Below the pieces are notes generated by a model, which was not told the DNA's origin, searched no databases, and saw only the letters and a list, made by a program, of their open reading frames with translations. From JBDWFY01 sp965275915 (GTDB taxonomy: Bacteria > Pseudomonadota > Alphaproteobacteria > Rhizobiales > Stappiaceae), in the NCBI GenBank assembly GCA_965275915.1, contig CBDHYI010000007.1, positions 1,674,001 to 1,738,000 on the forward strand: DNA of 64,000 nt. Reading direction: 5' to 3'. A program made the position numbers and the translations under genes. Below, piece after piece: positions 51,519-61,200 of this stretch; within the stretch, counting starts at the first letter, position 1; every line of letters starts with the position of its first letter.

Positions 51519-53279
51519 ATGTCGCAAGTTGCTGTGTCCGATAGTCTTGTCCTTGGACGGTTGCTTGGGCGGCTTGTCTGGCAGCGGCTCGTCAGTCTGC
51601 TGCAGGAAAACGGGCGGTTTGCGTTCAAGCCCATGTCCGTGTCGCCCTCGCGATTGCTGATTGCGCCACAGGATATTCGGACGGCTGACCCGACGATTGC
51701 CGAAGATATTTATGCCGGCCGCTTCACTTTTGCCGGGCATGCGATCGATGCTGCCGGTCAGTCACCATTTGATGTCCGGCCTGTCGCTCATGATTGGGCG
51801 GTCGAACTGCATGGATTTGGCTGGCTCAGGCATCTGCGGGCGGCCAATACCGTTGTCAATCAGACGAACGCCAGGGCCCTTGTTCAGGATTGGGTTCGAA
51901 TTTCCGGCAAGCGCCGCAAATCAGTCGCATGGCAGACGGACGTTGTCGCCCGGCGACTACTCTCGTGGCTGTCCCAGACACCGTTGCTTCTGGAGGGGTG
52001 CGATCCGGCGTTTTACAAACTGTTTTTGCGGTCTCTCGGCCGGCAGGTTCGTTTCCTGCGCAATGCGATCAACAGTCTGCCCGAAGGTGTCCCGCGATTG
52101 ACGGTCTACATAGCACTTGTCGCAGCATCCGTCGCAATTGACGGATATCGCCGGTATCTCAAGCAGTCTCTCAGACGTCTTGATCAGGAACTTGAACAAC
52201 AGATCTTGCCCGACGGCGGGCATATCTCACGCAATCCGATGGCTTTGATCACCATTCTTGCGGACCTTTTGCCGGTTCGGCAGGCCATCCTGGCACGGGG
52301 AGAAACGCCGACCCAGACAATGATGACCGCAGTTGACCGCATGATGCCCATGATTCGTTTTTTCAGACATTTGGACGGGACGTTCTGCCATTTTAACGGG
52401 ATGGGGGCGACGCCGAGCGATCTTGTTGCGACCATTCTTGCTTATGACGATACCCGTGGTCAGCCGCCCGATAATGCGAAACACTCCGGTTATCAGCGTA
52501 TTGCCTGTGGCGAAGCACTGATTGTGATGGATACCGGCACACCGCCGCCGGCGGCGATGAGCGAAACCGCGCATGCGGGGTGTCTGTCGTTCGAGTTCAG
52601 TGCAGGATTGAACAAGATTATCGTGAATTGCGGTGTATCGAACGCGAGCCGTGAGGTCTGGAGGCGGGTCGCCCGATCGACTGCCGCGCATTCCACACTG
52701 ACTGTTGAAGACACTTCGTCATGCCGCTTTCTACGATCGGGGTATCTTTCCCGCTTTTTGGGCGAGCCGATTATTTCGGGTCCGAAAGAGGTAAAAGTTC
52801 AAAGAGACGAATCGGAAAGCAACATTTCTCTTTCGGCGTCTCACAATGGCTATGAAGGGAAGTACTCACTGATCCATGAACGATCGCTGTCGGTATCCCG
52901 ATATGGCAACACCATGACCGGTATTGACCGGCTGATCCGGTCTTCAGCCGGCGGGAAAGCGGTTCTGGAAGACAAATATGCAATCCGTTTTCATCTGCAC
53001 CCGCGTGTGAAGGCTGTTTTGGGCGGAAATGGCCGCGAGGTTCTGCTGACATGTGCAAATGGCGAGGAGTGGGTGTTCCAGTGCAGGGATGCAATCGTTT
53101 CAATTGAGGAGTCTATCTATTTGTCGGATATTTTCGGCCACCGGAAAAGCGCTCAGATTGTTATCTATGACCGTGTGTCAAAACTGCCGGAAATTCGATG
53201 GTCATTCAATCGCCGGGTTGAGCCTGAGGCGGGTTCTGAAACAGAGGCAGGCTCGGCAAAATCACTAACAAACAGTTAA
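51519..53279 (+). CDS. Heparinase II/III family protein
   Basis: 586-aa protein of the heparinase II/III family, which in alphaproteobacteria commonly follows rsmB. N-terminal helical domain (residues about 60-330) with WAVELHGFGWLRHLRAAN, DWVRISGKRRKSVAW and DGGHISRNPMALITILADL; the beta-sandwich from about 330 holds DTGTPPPAAMSETAHAG, LSFEFSAGLNKIIVNCG and RLIRSSAGGKAVLEDKYAIRFHLHPRVK. Enzyme activity on glycosaminoglycans is not shown for this subgroup; a cell-envelope glycan may be the substrate. Confidence 0.88.
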   Translation: MSQVAVSDSLVLGRLLGRLVWQRLVSLLQENGRFAFKPMSVSPSRLLIAPQDIRTADPTIAEDIYAGRFTFAGHAIDAAGQSPFDVRPVAHDWAVELHGFGWLRHLRAANTVVNQTNARALVQDWVRISGKRRKSVAWQTDVVARRLLSWLSQTPLLLEGCDPAFYKLFLRSLGRQVRFLRNAINSLPEGVPRLTVYIALVAASVAIDGYRRYLKQSLRRLDQELEQQILPDGGHISRNPMALITILADLLPVRQAILARGETPTQTMMTAVDRMMPMIRFFRHLDGTFCHFNGMGATPSDLVATILAYDDTRGQPPDNAKHSGYQRIACGEALIVMDTGTPPPAAMSETAHAGCLSFEFSAGLNKIIVNCGVSNASREVWRRVARSTAAHSTLTVEDTSSCRFLRSGYLSRFLGEPIISGPKEVKVQRDESESNISLSASHNGYEGKYSLIHERSLSVSRYGNTMTGIDRLIRSSAGGKAVLEDKYAIRFHLHPRVKAVLGGNGREVLLTCANGEEWVFQCRDAIVSIEESIYLSDIFGHRKSAQIVIYDRVSKLPEIRWSFNRRVEPEAGSETEAGSAKSLTNS

Positions 53280-53463
53280 TTCATTCAGTTATCAGAATTT
53301 TCTGTACCACTTTTTGAGACATTGCACTCATCGTTTTCCTTTGACCGCGGATGACCCAGAACGCATTTGTTCAAATTGTCCGGGGTGGTGCTTTTGATTT
53401 GCCGGCAATCGTGATATGCGCGCGGCCAACCCCTCCCCTAACGTGCGAGCAAGGCCAAACGAC

Positions 53464-55077
53464 ATGTCGATCGTCTCCAAAGCTGTTCCGGTACCAGATC
53501 ATGTTCCCGTCAAGCGGGCCCTACTGTCCGTCTCGAACAAGGACGGACTGGTGTCGTTTGCACGTGCGCTTTCAGATCTTGGTATCGAACTGGTGTCGAC
53601 CGGTGGCACACGGGCTGTTATCGCCGAGGCGGGCTTGCCGGTTCTTGATATCTCGGAAATTACAGGGTTTCCGGAGATCATGGACGGCCGGGTCAAGACC
53701 CTGCATCCGAAAGTGCATGGCGGCTTGCTCGGCATTCGCGATGATGCCGACCATGCGGCGGCGATGGAGGCGCACGATATCTCCGGCATCGACCTCGTTT
53801 GCGTCAATCTCTATCCGTTCGAGCAAACCGTCGCCGGGGGGGCCGGCTACGCGGATGGCGTCGAAAATATCGATATCGGGGGTCCGGCGATGACGAGGGC
53901 AGCGGCGAAAAACCATGCCTATGTGGCGGTTGTCGTCGATCCGGCCGATTATGAGAGTGTTGTTCAGGACCTTAAGGAGACCGGTCAGGTCTCTTACGGA
54001 AGACGGCAGAGGTTGGCCGCAAAGGCTTTTGCAAGAACAGCCGCGTACGATGCCGCGGTATCGAACTGGTTTGCCGATGAGATCGACGTACCGACACCGG
54101 GCTATCGCGCGGTTGGAGGAAAACTCGCCGAGGTCATGCGATACGGCGAAAATCCACACCAGCAAGCGGGATTTTATCATGCGGGCGGACAGCGTCCCGG
54201 TGTCGCAACGGCGCGGCAGCTTCAGGGAAAGAGTCTCTCGTTTAACAATATCAACGACACGGATGCGGCTTACGAGCTTGTCAGCGAATTTGATCCTGAT
54301 CGGACCGCCGCAGTTGCCATCATCAAACATGCCAATCCTTGCGGGGTCGCTGAGGGAGAAACTCTGACCGCCGCTTATGACAAAGCGCTTGCCTGCGATC
54401 CTGTCTCCGCGTTTGGCGGCATTGTGGCCCTCAACCGGACATTGGACGCTCAAACGGCTGCAGCGATCATAAAGGTGTTTACCGAGGTGATCATCGCGCC
54501 GTCAGTGACGGAGGAAGCGCAGGCGATGGTTGCCGCCAAGAAGAACCTGCGACTGCTGATCGCTAACGGCCTGGCTGATCCGCGAGAGGCCGGGCTGAAT
54601 GTCAGGTCGGTTGCCGGAGGGCTGCTGGTTCAGGGCCGAGACAATGGCGTGGTTGACGATCTTGACCTCAAGGTTGTGACAAGACGCCAACCGACCGAAC
54701 GGGAATTGCTGGATCTGAAAATGGCGTTCAGGGTTGCCAAGCACGTGAAGTCCAACGCGATCGTCTATGTCAGGGATGGCGCCACCGTCGGGATTGGTGC
54801 CGGGCAGATGAGCCGGGTCGATTCGGCGCGTATTGCCGCAAGAAAAGCCGAAGATGCGGCTCAGGCGGCCGGGCTCGATGCGCCTTTGACCAAAGGCTGT
54901 GTGGTCGCTTCGGATGCGTTCTTTCCGTTTGCGGATGGCCTTCTTTCGGCGGCTGAGGCGGGTGCCACCGCAGTCATTCAACCCGGGGGTTCCTTGCGCG
55001 ACGACGAGGTGATCGAGGCAGCGAATGAAGCCGGACTGGCGATGGTGTTCACCGGAATGCGGCATTTCAGACACTAG
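53464..55077 (+). CDS. purH: Bifunctional AICAR transformylase/IMP cyclohydrolase
   Basis: Last two steps of IMP synthesis, cytoplasmic. 537 aa from ATG 53464. N-terminal IMP cyclohydrolase (MGS fold): ALLSVSNKDGLVSFARAL, STGGTRAVI, GFPEIMDGRVKTLHPKVHGGLL. C-terminal transformylase: YGENPHQQAGFY near residue 225, KHANPCGVA near 288, AFGGIVALNR near 317, ending TGMRHFRH. The TAG stop (55075-55077) coincides with the insertion point of the 299-bp element: TA is the target, and the element's first base G completes the codon. Confidence 0.96.
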   Translation: MSIVSKAVPVPDHVPVKRALLSVSNKDGLVSFARALSDLGIELVSTGGTRAVIAEAGLPVLDISEITGFPEIMDGRVKTLHPKVHGGLLGIRDDADHAAAMEAHDISGIDLVCVNLYPFEQTVAGGAGYADGVENIDIGGPAMTRAAAKNHAYVAVVVDPADYESVVQDLKETGQVSYGRRQRLAAKAFARTAAYDAAVSNWFADEIDVPTPGYRAVGGKLAEVMRYGENPHQQAGFYHAGGQRPGVATARQLQGKSLSFNNINDTDAAYELVSEFDPDRTAAVAIIKHANPCGVAEGETLTAAYDKALACDPVSAFGGIVALNRTLDAQTAAAIIKVFTEVIIAPSVTEEAQAMVAAKKNLRLLIANGLADPREAGLNVRSVAGGLLVQGRDNGVVDDLDLKVVTRRQPTERELLDLKMAFRVAKHVKSNAIVYVRDGATVGIGAGQMSRVDSARIAARKAEDAAQAAGLDAPLTKGCVVASDAFFPFADGLLSAAEAGATAVIQPGGSLRDDEVIEAANEAGLAMVFTGMRHFRH

Positions 55078-55375
55078 AGCGAGTTGTGATTAGATTGATG
55101 CATTTGATGGTGGAAAATCGGTTCACTCGGTAAGGCGCGTCCCGTTGCGCGATGCGGCGCATCGGGCAAGGGGCGCAACGATGTCCGATGGGCCGATTTC
55201 CCCCACCCCTGAGAGGAAGAAACTGTTGCAAATCAATGGTGAATGGGCCGGGCCATTTTGCCCCCTGACTGCGTTGGTTTGCGCTTTTGGTGGGGTAGCA
55301 CCACGGTACGCAAACCGTCTTGTCAGCGACCAAAATGGCCTCGGTCAAATGCATCAATCTAATCACAACTCGCTC
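55077..55375. mobile_element. 299-bp non-autonomous MITE-like element with long perfect inverted repeats
   Basis: Perfect 35-bp inverted repeats include the flanking TA and neighbours: 55073-55107 (ACTAGAGCGAGTTGTGATTA at its outer end) and 55345-55379. If the TA dinucleotides at 55075-55076 and 55376-55377 are the target duplication, the element is 55077-55375. Inside are GC-rich dyads (for example GGTTTGCG 55276-55283 with CGCAAACC 55309-55316) but no credible gene. TA duplication is typical of IS630/Tc1-type transposition. It lies directly after the purH coding sequence. Confidence 0.82.
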
Positions 55376-55377
55376 TA

Positions 55378-56615
55378 GTTTTCTGCATCAATCAAATTGA
55401 TATGTTGCGCTTTTCATCGAGGGCTGATTCCTTGTTTTCCGATTCGTGCGAAGAGGAGGCAGGTTTTGGCCAATATCAAATATGTTGTTGAACTGACGTT
55501 GGACGAGCGCAAGGCGCTTTTGTCGATGATCAGGAAAGGGACACTGGCTGCCCGTGCGAACTGCAAGGCGCGCATTCTTCTGAAGGCCGACAAGGGGCCT
55601 CATGGCGAGGGTTGGACGGACCGCAGGATTTGTCAAAGCCTCGAGACCTCTGGCTCGACAGTCGCCCGGGTGCGCGAGACGTTTGTGATGGAAGGGATGG
55701 ATGCGGTGTTCGCCCGCAAACAGCGCGCCCATCCTGCCATCAAGCGCATCTTCGATGGCGAAGCCGAAGCCAGGCTGATTGCCCTTGCGTGCTCGCAGCC
55801 GCCACAGGGCTATGCGCGCTGGACCATTCGGCTTCTGGCCGACAAGGTCGTTGAGTTGAACATTGTCGAGGCAGCCCACTTCAACACTGTTGCGCGCGCG
55901 CTTAAAAAAACGAACTTAAGCCTCACCGAAGTCGGTATTGGGTAATCCCACCCGAGCAGAACGCGGCCTTCGTCGCCGCCATGGAGAACGTGCTGGCGGT
56001 TTATCAGCGCCCACGTGATCCGAAACGTCCGCTGGTTTGTCTGGATGAAGCGGCCAAACAGTTGGTCAGCGCCACGCGTCTAGCGATCCCCATGACGCCG
56101 GGGCGCGTTGCTCGGCATGACTATGAATACAAGCGTGCAGGTGTGGCCAATCTATTCATGGCTTTTGCTCCGCTTGAAGGCATGCGGCACATCAAGGTCA
56201 CCGACCATCGTGGCAAAACGGACTACGCTCACTTCCTTGAAGAGCTTGCCGACCGGCATTTTGCAGATGCAGACAAAATCGTGCTGGTCCAGGACAACTT
56301 GAATACACACAGCCAAGCATCACTTTACGCGACCTTTGAACCGGCCAAGGCAAGGCGCATCGCTGAAAAATTCGAGTGGAACCACACACCCAAACACGGC
56401 TCCTGGCTCAACATGGCCGAAGCCGAATTGTCCGTGTTGTCGCGACAGTGTCTGAAAGAACGCATCGGCAGCAAAGAAGACCTTGCCCGTAACGTCAAAG
56501 CGTGGACGACGCAACGAAACGATAAGCGCTGCATCGCGCAATGGCAGTTCACAAACGAACAAGCACGCATCAAACTCAGCAAACTATACCCATCAATATG
56601 AGTGAGTCAGAGGAC
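55378..56615 (+). mobile_element. IS630-family insertion sequence
   Basis: 1238-bp element flanked by TA at 55376-55377 and 56616-56617. Its ends are imperfect inverted repeats: TAGTTTTCTGCATCAATCAA at the left and TAGTCCTCTGACTCACTCAT (reverse complement of the right end) share about three quarters of their bases over 29 bp. It contains one transposase gene in two overlapping frames. Its left TA is the right TA of the preceding MITE-like element. Confidence 0.85.
55466..56601 (+). CDS. IS630-family transposase (two frames, probable -1 frameshift at an A7 run)
   Basis: DDE transposase. Frame 1 runs from TTG 55466 (GAGGAGG upstream) to the TAA at 55943-55945 and carries the helix-turn-helix domain (ICQSLETSGSTVARVRE) and AHFNTVARALKK. 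The catalytic part continues in the -1 frame, open before ATG 55981 (ELKPHRSRYWVIPPEQNAAF), with Asp in VCLDEAAKQL, Asp in VLVQDNLNTH and Glu in LNMAEAELSV. The switch point is CTTAAAAAAACG (55901-55912). The two parts join to a normal-length IS630 protein, so frameshifting or slippage, not decay, is likely. Frame 2 alone is 55981-56601. Confidence 0.85.
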
Positions 56616-56616
56616 T

Positions 56617-56763
56617 AGGCTCAGGACCCATTCATTTCATGCAATTGTGTTCCTGACTGCGTCCACAAAGACTTGAAAACCGGACGGTTTCCTGCGCCTT
56701 TCCGTCTTGTCAAAAACAAAATCTGCTCTCGCATAATGGATGAAATTAATGGGTCCTGAGCCT
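56617..56763. repeat. Dispersed inverted-repeat element, family A copy 2
   Basis: 147 bp bounded by 24-bp inverted repeats with one mismatch: 56617-56640 (AGGCTCAGGACCCATT...) and 56740-56763. The interior (56653-56735) is the inverse of the left half of copy 1: GGTTTCCTGCGCCTTTCCGTC corresponds to its GACGGAAAG-ACCGTCCGG block. It begins at the right TA of the IS630 element. Its right end encodes the last residues (RLRTH) and the stop of the MFS gene on the minus strand. Confidence 0.82.
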
Positions 56764-58149
56764 GGAACGTGGAACCGTTGTTGATGGCCTTACGCGGGCC
56801 AGAAGCAAGAGTCCAACGACAAAAAAGGCGATAATGATCGAAATACCGACCCGTTGGCTGCCGGACCATGACGTAATCGCAGCGACGCTTAACGGTGCCA
56901 TGAAGCTGGTGATCTTGCCGGACATGGCGAACAGACCGAAGAACTTTGTCATTTCATTGCGCGGCGCGAGAGAAACCAGCATGGTTCGTGATGCCGATTG
57001 AAGCGGGCCGGCGATCGCTCCCAGGATGCCGCCAAGGATGAGATACGTGATTTCCGGCGCGGACTGAAACAGCGCCTGTTGCGGGTCGGGCGGTGAGACA
57101 CTGATAACAAAAAAGACGTAGTTCTTATCGACGGACACCAGACCGATACAGCACGCAATCAGGACAATCAGGGATGCGGAAATAACAGTTTTTGCGCCCA
57201 GGAGATCGTCAAGGCGGCCGCCTATCACGGCGCCAAATGTTCCGCTCACGAGAATAAGAATTCCAAAAAGCCCGATTTCAATCGTGGTCCAGCCAAGAAT
57301 GCCGGCCGCATAGATTCCACCGAACGCGAACAGTGCGGTCAGGCCGTCCTTGTAGGCCATGTTTGCAATCAGAAACGCCAGGATAGCCCGGTGGTCCCTG
57401 AGCGTCGCCAGGGTGTGCCGCCACGTTCCCATCCCCTTCCGGACAGCTTCGCCAAGGGATGCTTTTTTTGGAATATCGGGCGTGAAAAGAAACAGCGGCA
57501 GGGCGAAAACGGCGAACCAGATTGCTGAGAACGGCCCGGATGCCCTGTCCCCTTCGTTCCAGTGGGGATCAAGCCCCAATACAGGCTCGAATCCAAGAAG
57601 TGTTTTGCCGGTCTCCTTGCTCGCTGCCATGAAACCCAGGACAACGACCAGGCTGACGAGGCCGCCGAGATAGCCGATCGCCCAGCCATAACCGGACAGA
57701 CGTCCCAGATTTCCCCGCTTTGCCAGATCCGGCATCATGGCGTTGGTGAAGACCGTCGCAAATTCCGCCCCGATAGTGGCAGTGACAAAAGCCAGCAGCA
57801 CGATCCAAATAGTGTCATGCCCACCTGGAACGCCGGCCCAAAGTGCCGAAGAGCCGACAAACAGGAGCACTGAAAAGGTGAAAATCCATGGTTTTCGGTG
57901 CCCGTGGGCGTCTGCGACAGCGCCAAGAACCGGGGAAAAGAATGCGATAATCAGTCCGGCTGCCGCCGTCGCGTAACCCCACAGTACTTGTCCTTCAGTT
58001 TCGCTGGGCGCAATGTGCGTTGCAAAGTAAGGCGCAAAAACGAAGGTCGTGATCAGCGTGAAATAAGGTTGTGTCGCCCAATCAAACATGACCCAGCTGA
58101 CCACGGCCCGTCGCTTGACGGGCCGGTATGGTTCAGGGTCTGCGCCCAT
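56746..58149 (-). CDS. MFS transporter, UMF1 family
   Basis: About 467-aa inner-membrane protein with around twelve hydrophobic segments. N-terminal VSWVMFDWATQPYFTLITTFVFAPYF is typical of the UMF1 (Atg22-like) group. ATG 58149 (MGADPEPYRPVKRRAVV) is favoured; the in-frame TTG 58179 would add ten residues encoded wholly by the adjacent repeat. Both ends are built on family-A repeat sequence: the start codon and first residues by copy 3 (58135-58152), the last residues (RLRTH) and stop by copy 2. The substrate is unknown. Confidence 0.88.
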   Translation of the reverse strand: MGADPEPYRPVKRRAVVSWVMFDWATQPYFTLITTFVFAPYFATHIAPSETEGQVLWGYATAAAGLIIAFFSPVLGAVADAHGHRKPWIFTFSVLLFVGSSALWAGVPGGHDTIWIVLLAFVTATIGAEFATVFTNAMMPDLAKRGNLGRLSGYGWAIGYLGGLVSLVVVLGFMAASKETGKTLLGFEPVLGLDPHWNEGDRASGPFSAIWFAVFALPLFLFTPDIPKKASLGEAVRKGMGTWRHTLATLRDHRAILAFLIANMAYKDGLTALFAFGGIYAAGILGWTTIEIGLFGILILVSGTFGAVIGGRLDDLLGAKTVISASLIVLIACCIGLVSVDKNYVFFVISVSPPDPQQALFQSAPEITYLILGGILGAIAGPLQSASRTMLVSLAPRNEMTKFFGLFAMSGKITSFMAPLSVAAITSWSGSQRVGISIIIAFFVVGLLLLARVRPSTTVPRSRLRTH

Positions 58150-58214
58150 TAACTCGTTCCATTCGAAAACTTCTTTCAAAACAGGCTTGCATGAAATGAA
58201 TGCGCCCCGGCCCT
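58135..58214. repeat. Dispersed inverted-repeat element, family A copy 3 (short)
   Basis: 80 bp: AGGGTCTGCGCCCATTAA (58135-58152) at the left and ATGAATGCGCCCCGGCCCT (58196-58214) at the right are imperfect inverted repeats. The inner part (CATTCGAAAACTTCTTTCAA, then AACAGGCTTGCATGAAAT) matches the right half of copy 1. It fills the space between the MFS start and the GDH stop (58219). Confidence 0.78.
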
Positions 58215-58218
58215 CTGA

Positions 58219-61200
58219 CTATCCGCCGGCAAGATCAGCCAGCAGACTTGCGGCAACGGAGAGTTTTGAAACCGTCAACACCTCACTTTCGGTAATTTCG
58301 TTGACCGCGCTGATGGTGCGGTCCGCCTCAATACCCTTGACTTTCAGCCAGTTGTCGAAGCTTTTTTGGCTCGTGCCCTTTGACAGAACTTCAGCCGCGA
58401 TCTGGCGGTGCGCCGCCGCAAGCATTGATCTGGCCCGGTCCAGCGCCAGGCCGTCATAATAATCAACAACGGCAAGATTCCGAGCCAGAGTATCGATGCG
58501 GCCGATGCGGAAATGATCGGCAACCTTGAAGAAGATGATTGCCACCTTGTCGAGCGGTTTACCGGTCTGCTCCGAAACAAGGATTGCGTCCGGAATGCTC
58601 AGATCCAGCGGCAGCTGCGCGATTTTTTCTGCGAGTTCACGCGGTACTTTCGCACTGGTGTAGCTTTCAATCTGTTCGTTAATGCGCTCTCTGATCGATT
58701 CAATGGTCAGATCGAGCATTTTTGGTGAGAGCGCCTGAATCCCGCCCTTGAACCGGTCAATTGTTGCGGCAACTCCCTCACTGGACGTGACGTTTCTGAG
58801 GAACCAGACCGTCTGTTCCAGCACAGCTTCCTGAACGCGTTGATAAAGCGCCAGTTGCATGGCGCCGGATATTGCATTGTCCAGCTTGTCGATACCGGCA
58901 CAGAGGTCTTCGAGGGCGAAGGCGGCCGTCGCAGCGGTGAATGCCAATGCCGTTTCGTCGGATCTGGCACCCGTCTGATCGCCGATCCGGGTGATGAACG
59001 TGGGGCCGCCCCGGTTGATGACATGATTGGCAATGCGGGTCGCGATGATTTCCCGGCGCAGGCGATGTCCTGTGATTTCGTCCTTGAAGGTCTTTTTCAT
59101 CATCTCGGGGAAGTAGCTGATAAGTTCGACTTCAAAATAGGGATCGTCGGGTACCTTGGTTTCCAGAAGCTCGTCATAAAGTGTCAGCTTGGCATAGGCG
59201 AGAAGGACACCGATTTCCGGGCGGGTCAGAGACTGCCCCGCCGCTTCCATTTCCACCAGTGTGATATCGTCAGGCAGAAACTCGACTTCCCTGTCCAGCA
59301 ACTGGCGCTTTTCAAGCTGCTGCATCATGCGCTTCTGATAACTGAAGGCTTCAAGGCCGCGTCTTTCCGCAAGACTGATACACAGGGTTTGCAGATAGTT
59401 GTTTCGAAGGACGAGCGAAGCCACATCGTCCGTCATGTCCGCAAGCAGCTTGTTGCGCGCTTCGGTATCGAATTTTTGCGTGCGTACAGCGGCGCCAAGC
59501 GCGATTTTGATATTGACCTCAAGGTCGGACGAATTCACGCCGGCGGAATTGTCGATCGCATCGGAATTGCATCGCCCGCCAAGGCGACTGAATTCCATCC
59601 GGGCCTTTTGAGTGATGCCCAGGTTGGCTCCTTCTCCGATGACCTTGCATCTGAGCTGTTGCGGTGTCACACGAATTGCATCGTTCGCGCGGTCACCGGC
59701 ATCCGCGTCCGTTTCCGTGCTGGCTCGGATATAGGTGCCGATCCCGCCAAACCACAAAAGGTCGGTATCCAGTTTCAGGATGGCCGCAAGGACTTCGTTC
59801 GGCGTCGATTTGGGTTTTTCGATACCGAGAAGTTTCTGAATCTCGAGACTGAGGGTGAGGGATTTTTCCAAGCGGGAGAAAATCGCACCGCCCTTGGACA
59901 GGAGAGATTTGTTGTAATCCTGCCAGGAGGAGCGGCCCATATCGAACAGGCGTTTGCGCTCCGGCCAGCTTTTGTCCGCATTGGGGTTGGGATCGATGAA
60001 AATATCCCTGTGATCGAAGGCCGCGACGAGGCGGGTTTTTTTGGACAAGAGCATGCCGTTGCCGAAAACGTCGCCGGACATGTCGCCCACACCGGCCGCG
60101 GTGAAAGGCTGTTTCTGGATATCCCGGTCCATCTCCCGGAAATGCCGTTTGACCGCTTCCCAGCCGCCGCGGGCGGTGATGCCCATCTTTTTGTGATCGT
60201 AGCCGGCCGACCCCCCTGAAGCGAAGGCATCGCCGAGCCAGAAATCCCGGCCTTCCGAAATCGCATTCGCCGTGTCCGAGAAGGTCGCCGTTCCTTTGTC
60301 GGCGGCAACAACCAGATAGGCGTCATCGTCATCCCGGCGAACGACCATGTCCGGGGGTAGGATTTTTTCGCCATCAAGATTGTCGGTGACATCGAGCAGA
60401 CTTGAGATAAAAATTTTGTAAGCCTCGGTGCCCTCGGTGAAAACCTCCTCGCGACTACCGCCGACCGGCAGCTTCTTCGGCACGAAACCGCCTTTCGCCC
60501 CAACCGGCACGATGACAGCGTTTTTGACCTGCTGCGCCTTCACCAGCCCGAGAATTTCGGTCCTGAAATCCTGGGCCCGGTCCGACCAGCGCAGGCCGCC
60601 GCGGGCGACGCTGCCGAAGCGCAGATGCACTCCTTCAAGGCGGGGCGAATAGACAAAAATCTCCCGGTAGGGCCGGGGAGCAGGCAAATCGTCGATGATG
60701 CGCGGGTTCAGTTTGAAAGCGAAGGTGGGTTTGGGTTGTCCGTCTGCATCCAGCTGGAAGAAATTCGTCCTGAGGATCGCTTCAATCACGTTCAGAAACC
60801 GACGCAAAATCCGGTCGTCATCGATGCTCTCGACACTCTCGAGCGCACCATTGATCTCTTCCAGAGTCCGGGCCGCTTTCAGGGACCGGTCGCCCTTGCC
60901 TTCGTCGACCGAGAACCTGAGATGAAACAGCGTGACAAGCGCGATGGCAATTTTCGGATTCCGGCACAGGGCGGCGGACATAAAGCCTTCGGAATAGAAA
61001 ATTCCGGCCTGCCGCAGATAACGGGACACGGCTCGGATCATGGCAATGTCCCGCCAGGCGATTTCAGCATGGAGCGCCAGGGCATTATAGCCGTCATCCT
61101 CGGCCCGGTCGTACCAGACCGAGAGAAAGAGCATTCTCAGGCGATCAAATTCCTCCGCCGAATAGGCCATGGGTTCTCCGGAGGCGGTTTCCAGAGACAT

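Noticed and set aside
55145..55378. 77-codon frame inside the MITE-like element
   Set aside because: Its sequence is set by the inverted repeats and GC-rich dyads, it has no family resemblance, and the element has no room for a transposase.
55466..56601. Transposase as a decayed pseudogene
   Set aside because: Only one frame change is found, at an A7 run typical of frameshifting, and all catalytic residues and both ends are intact.
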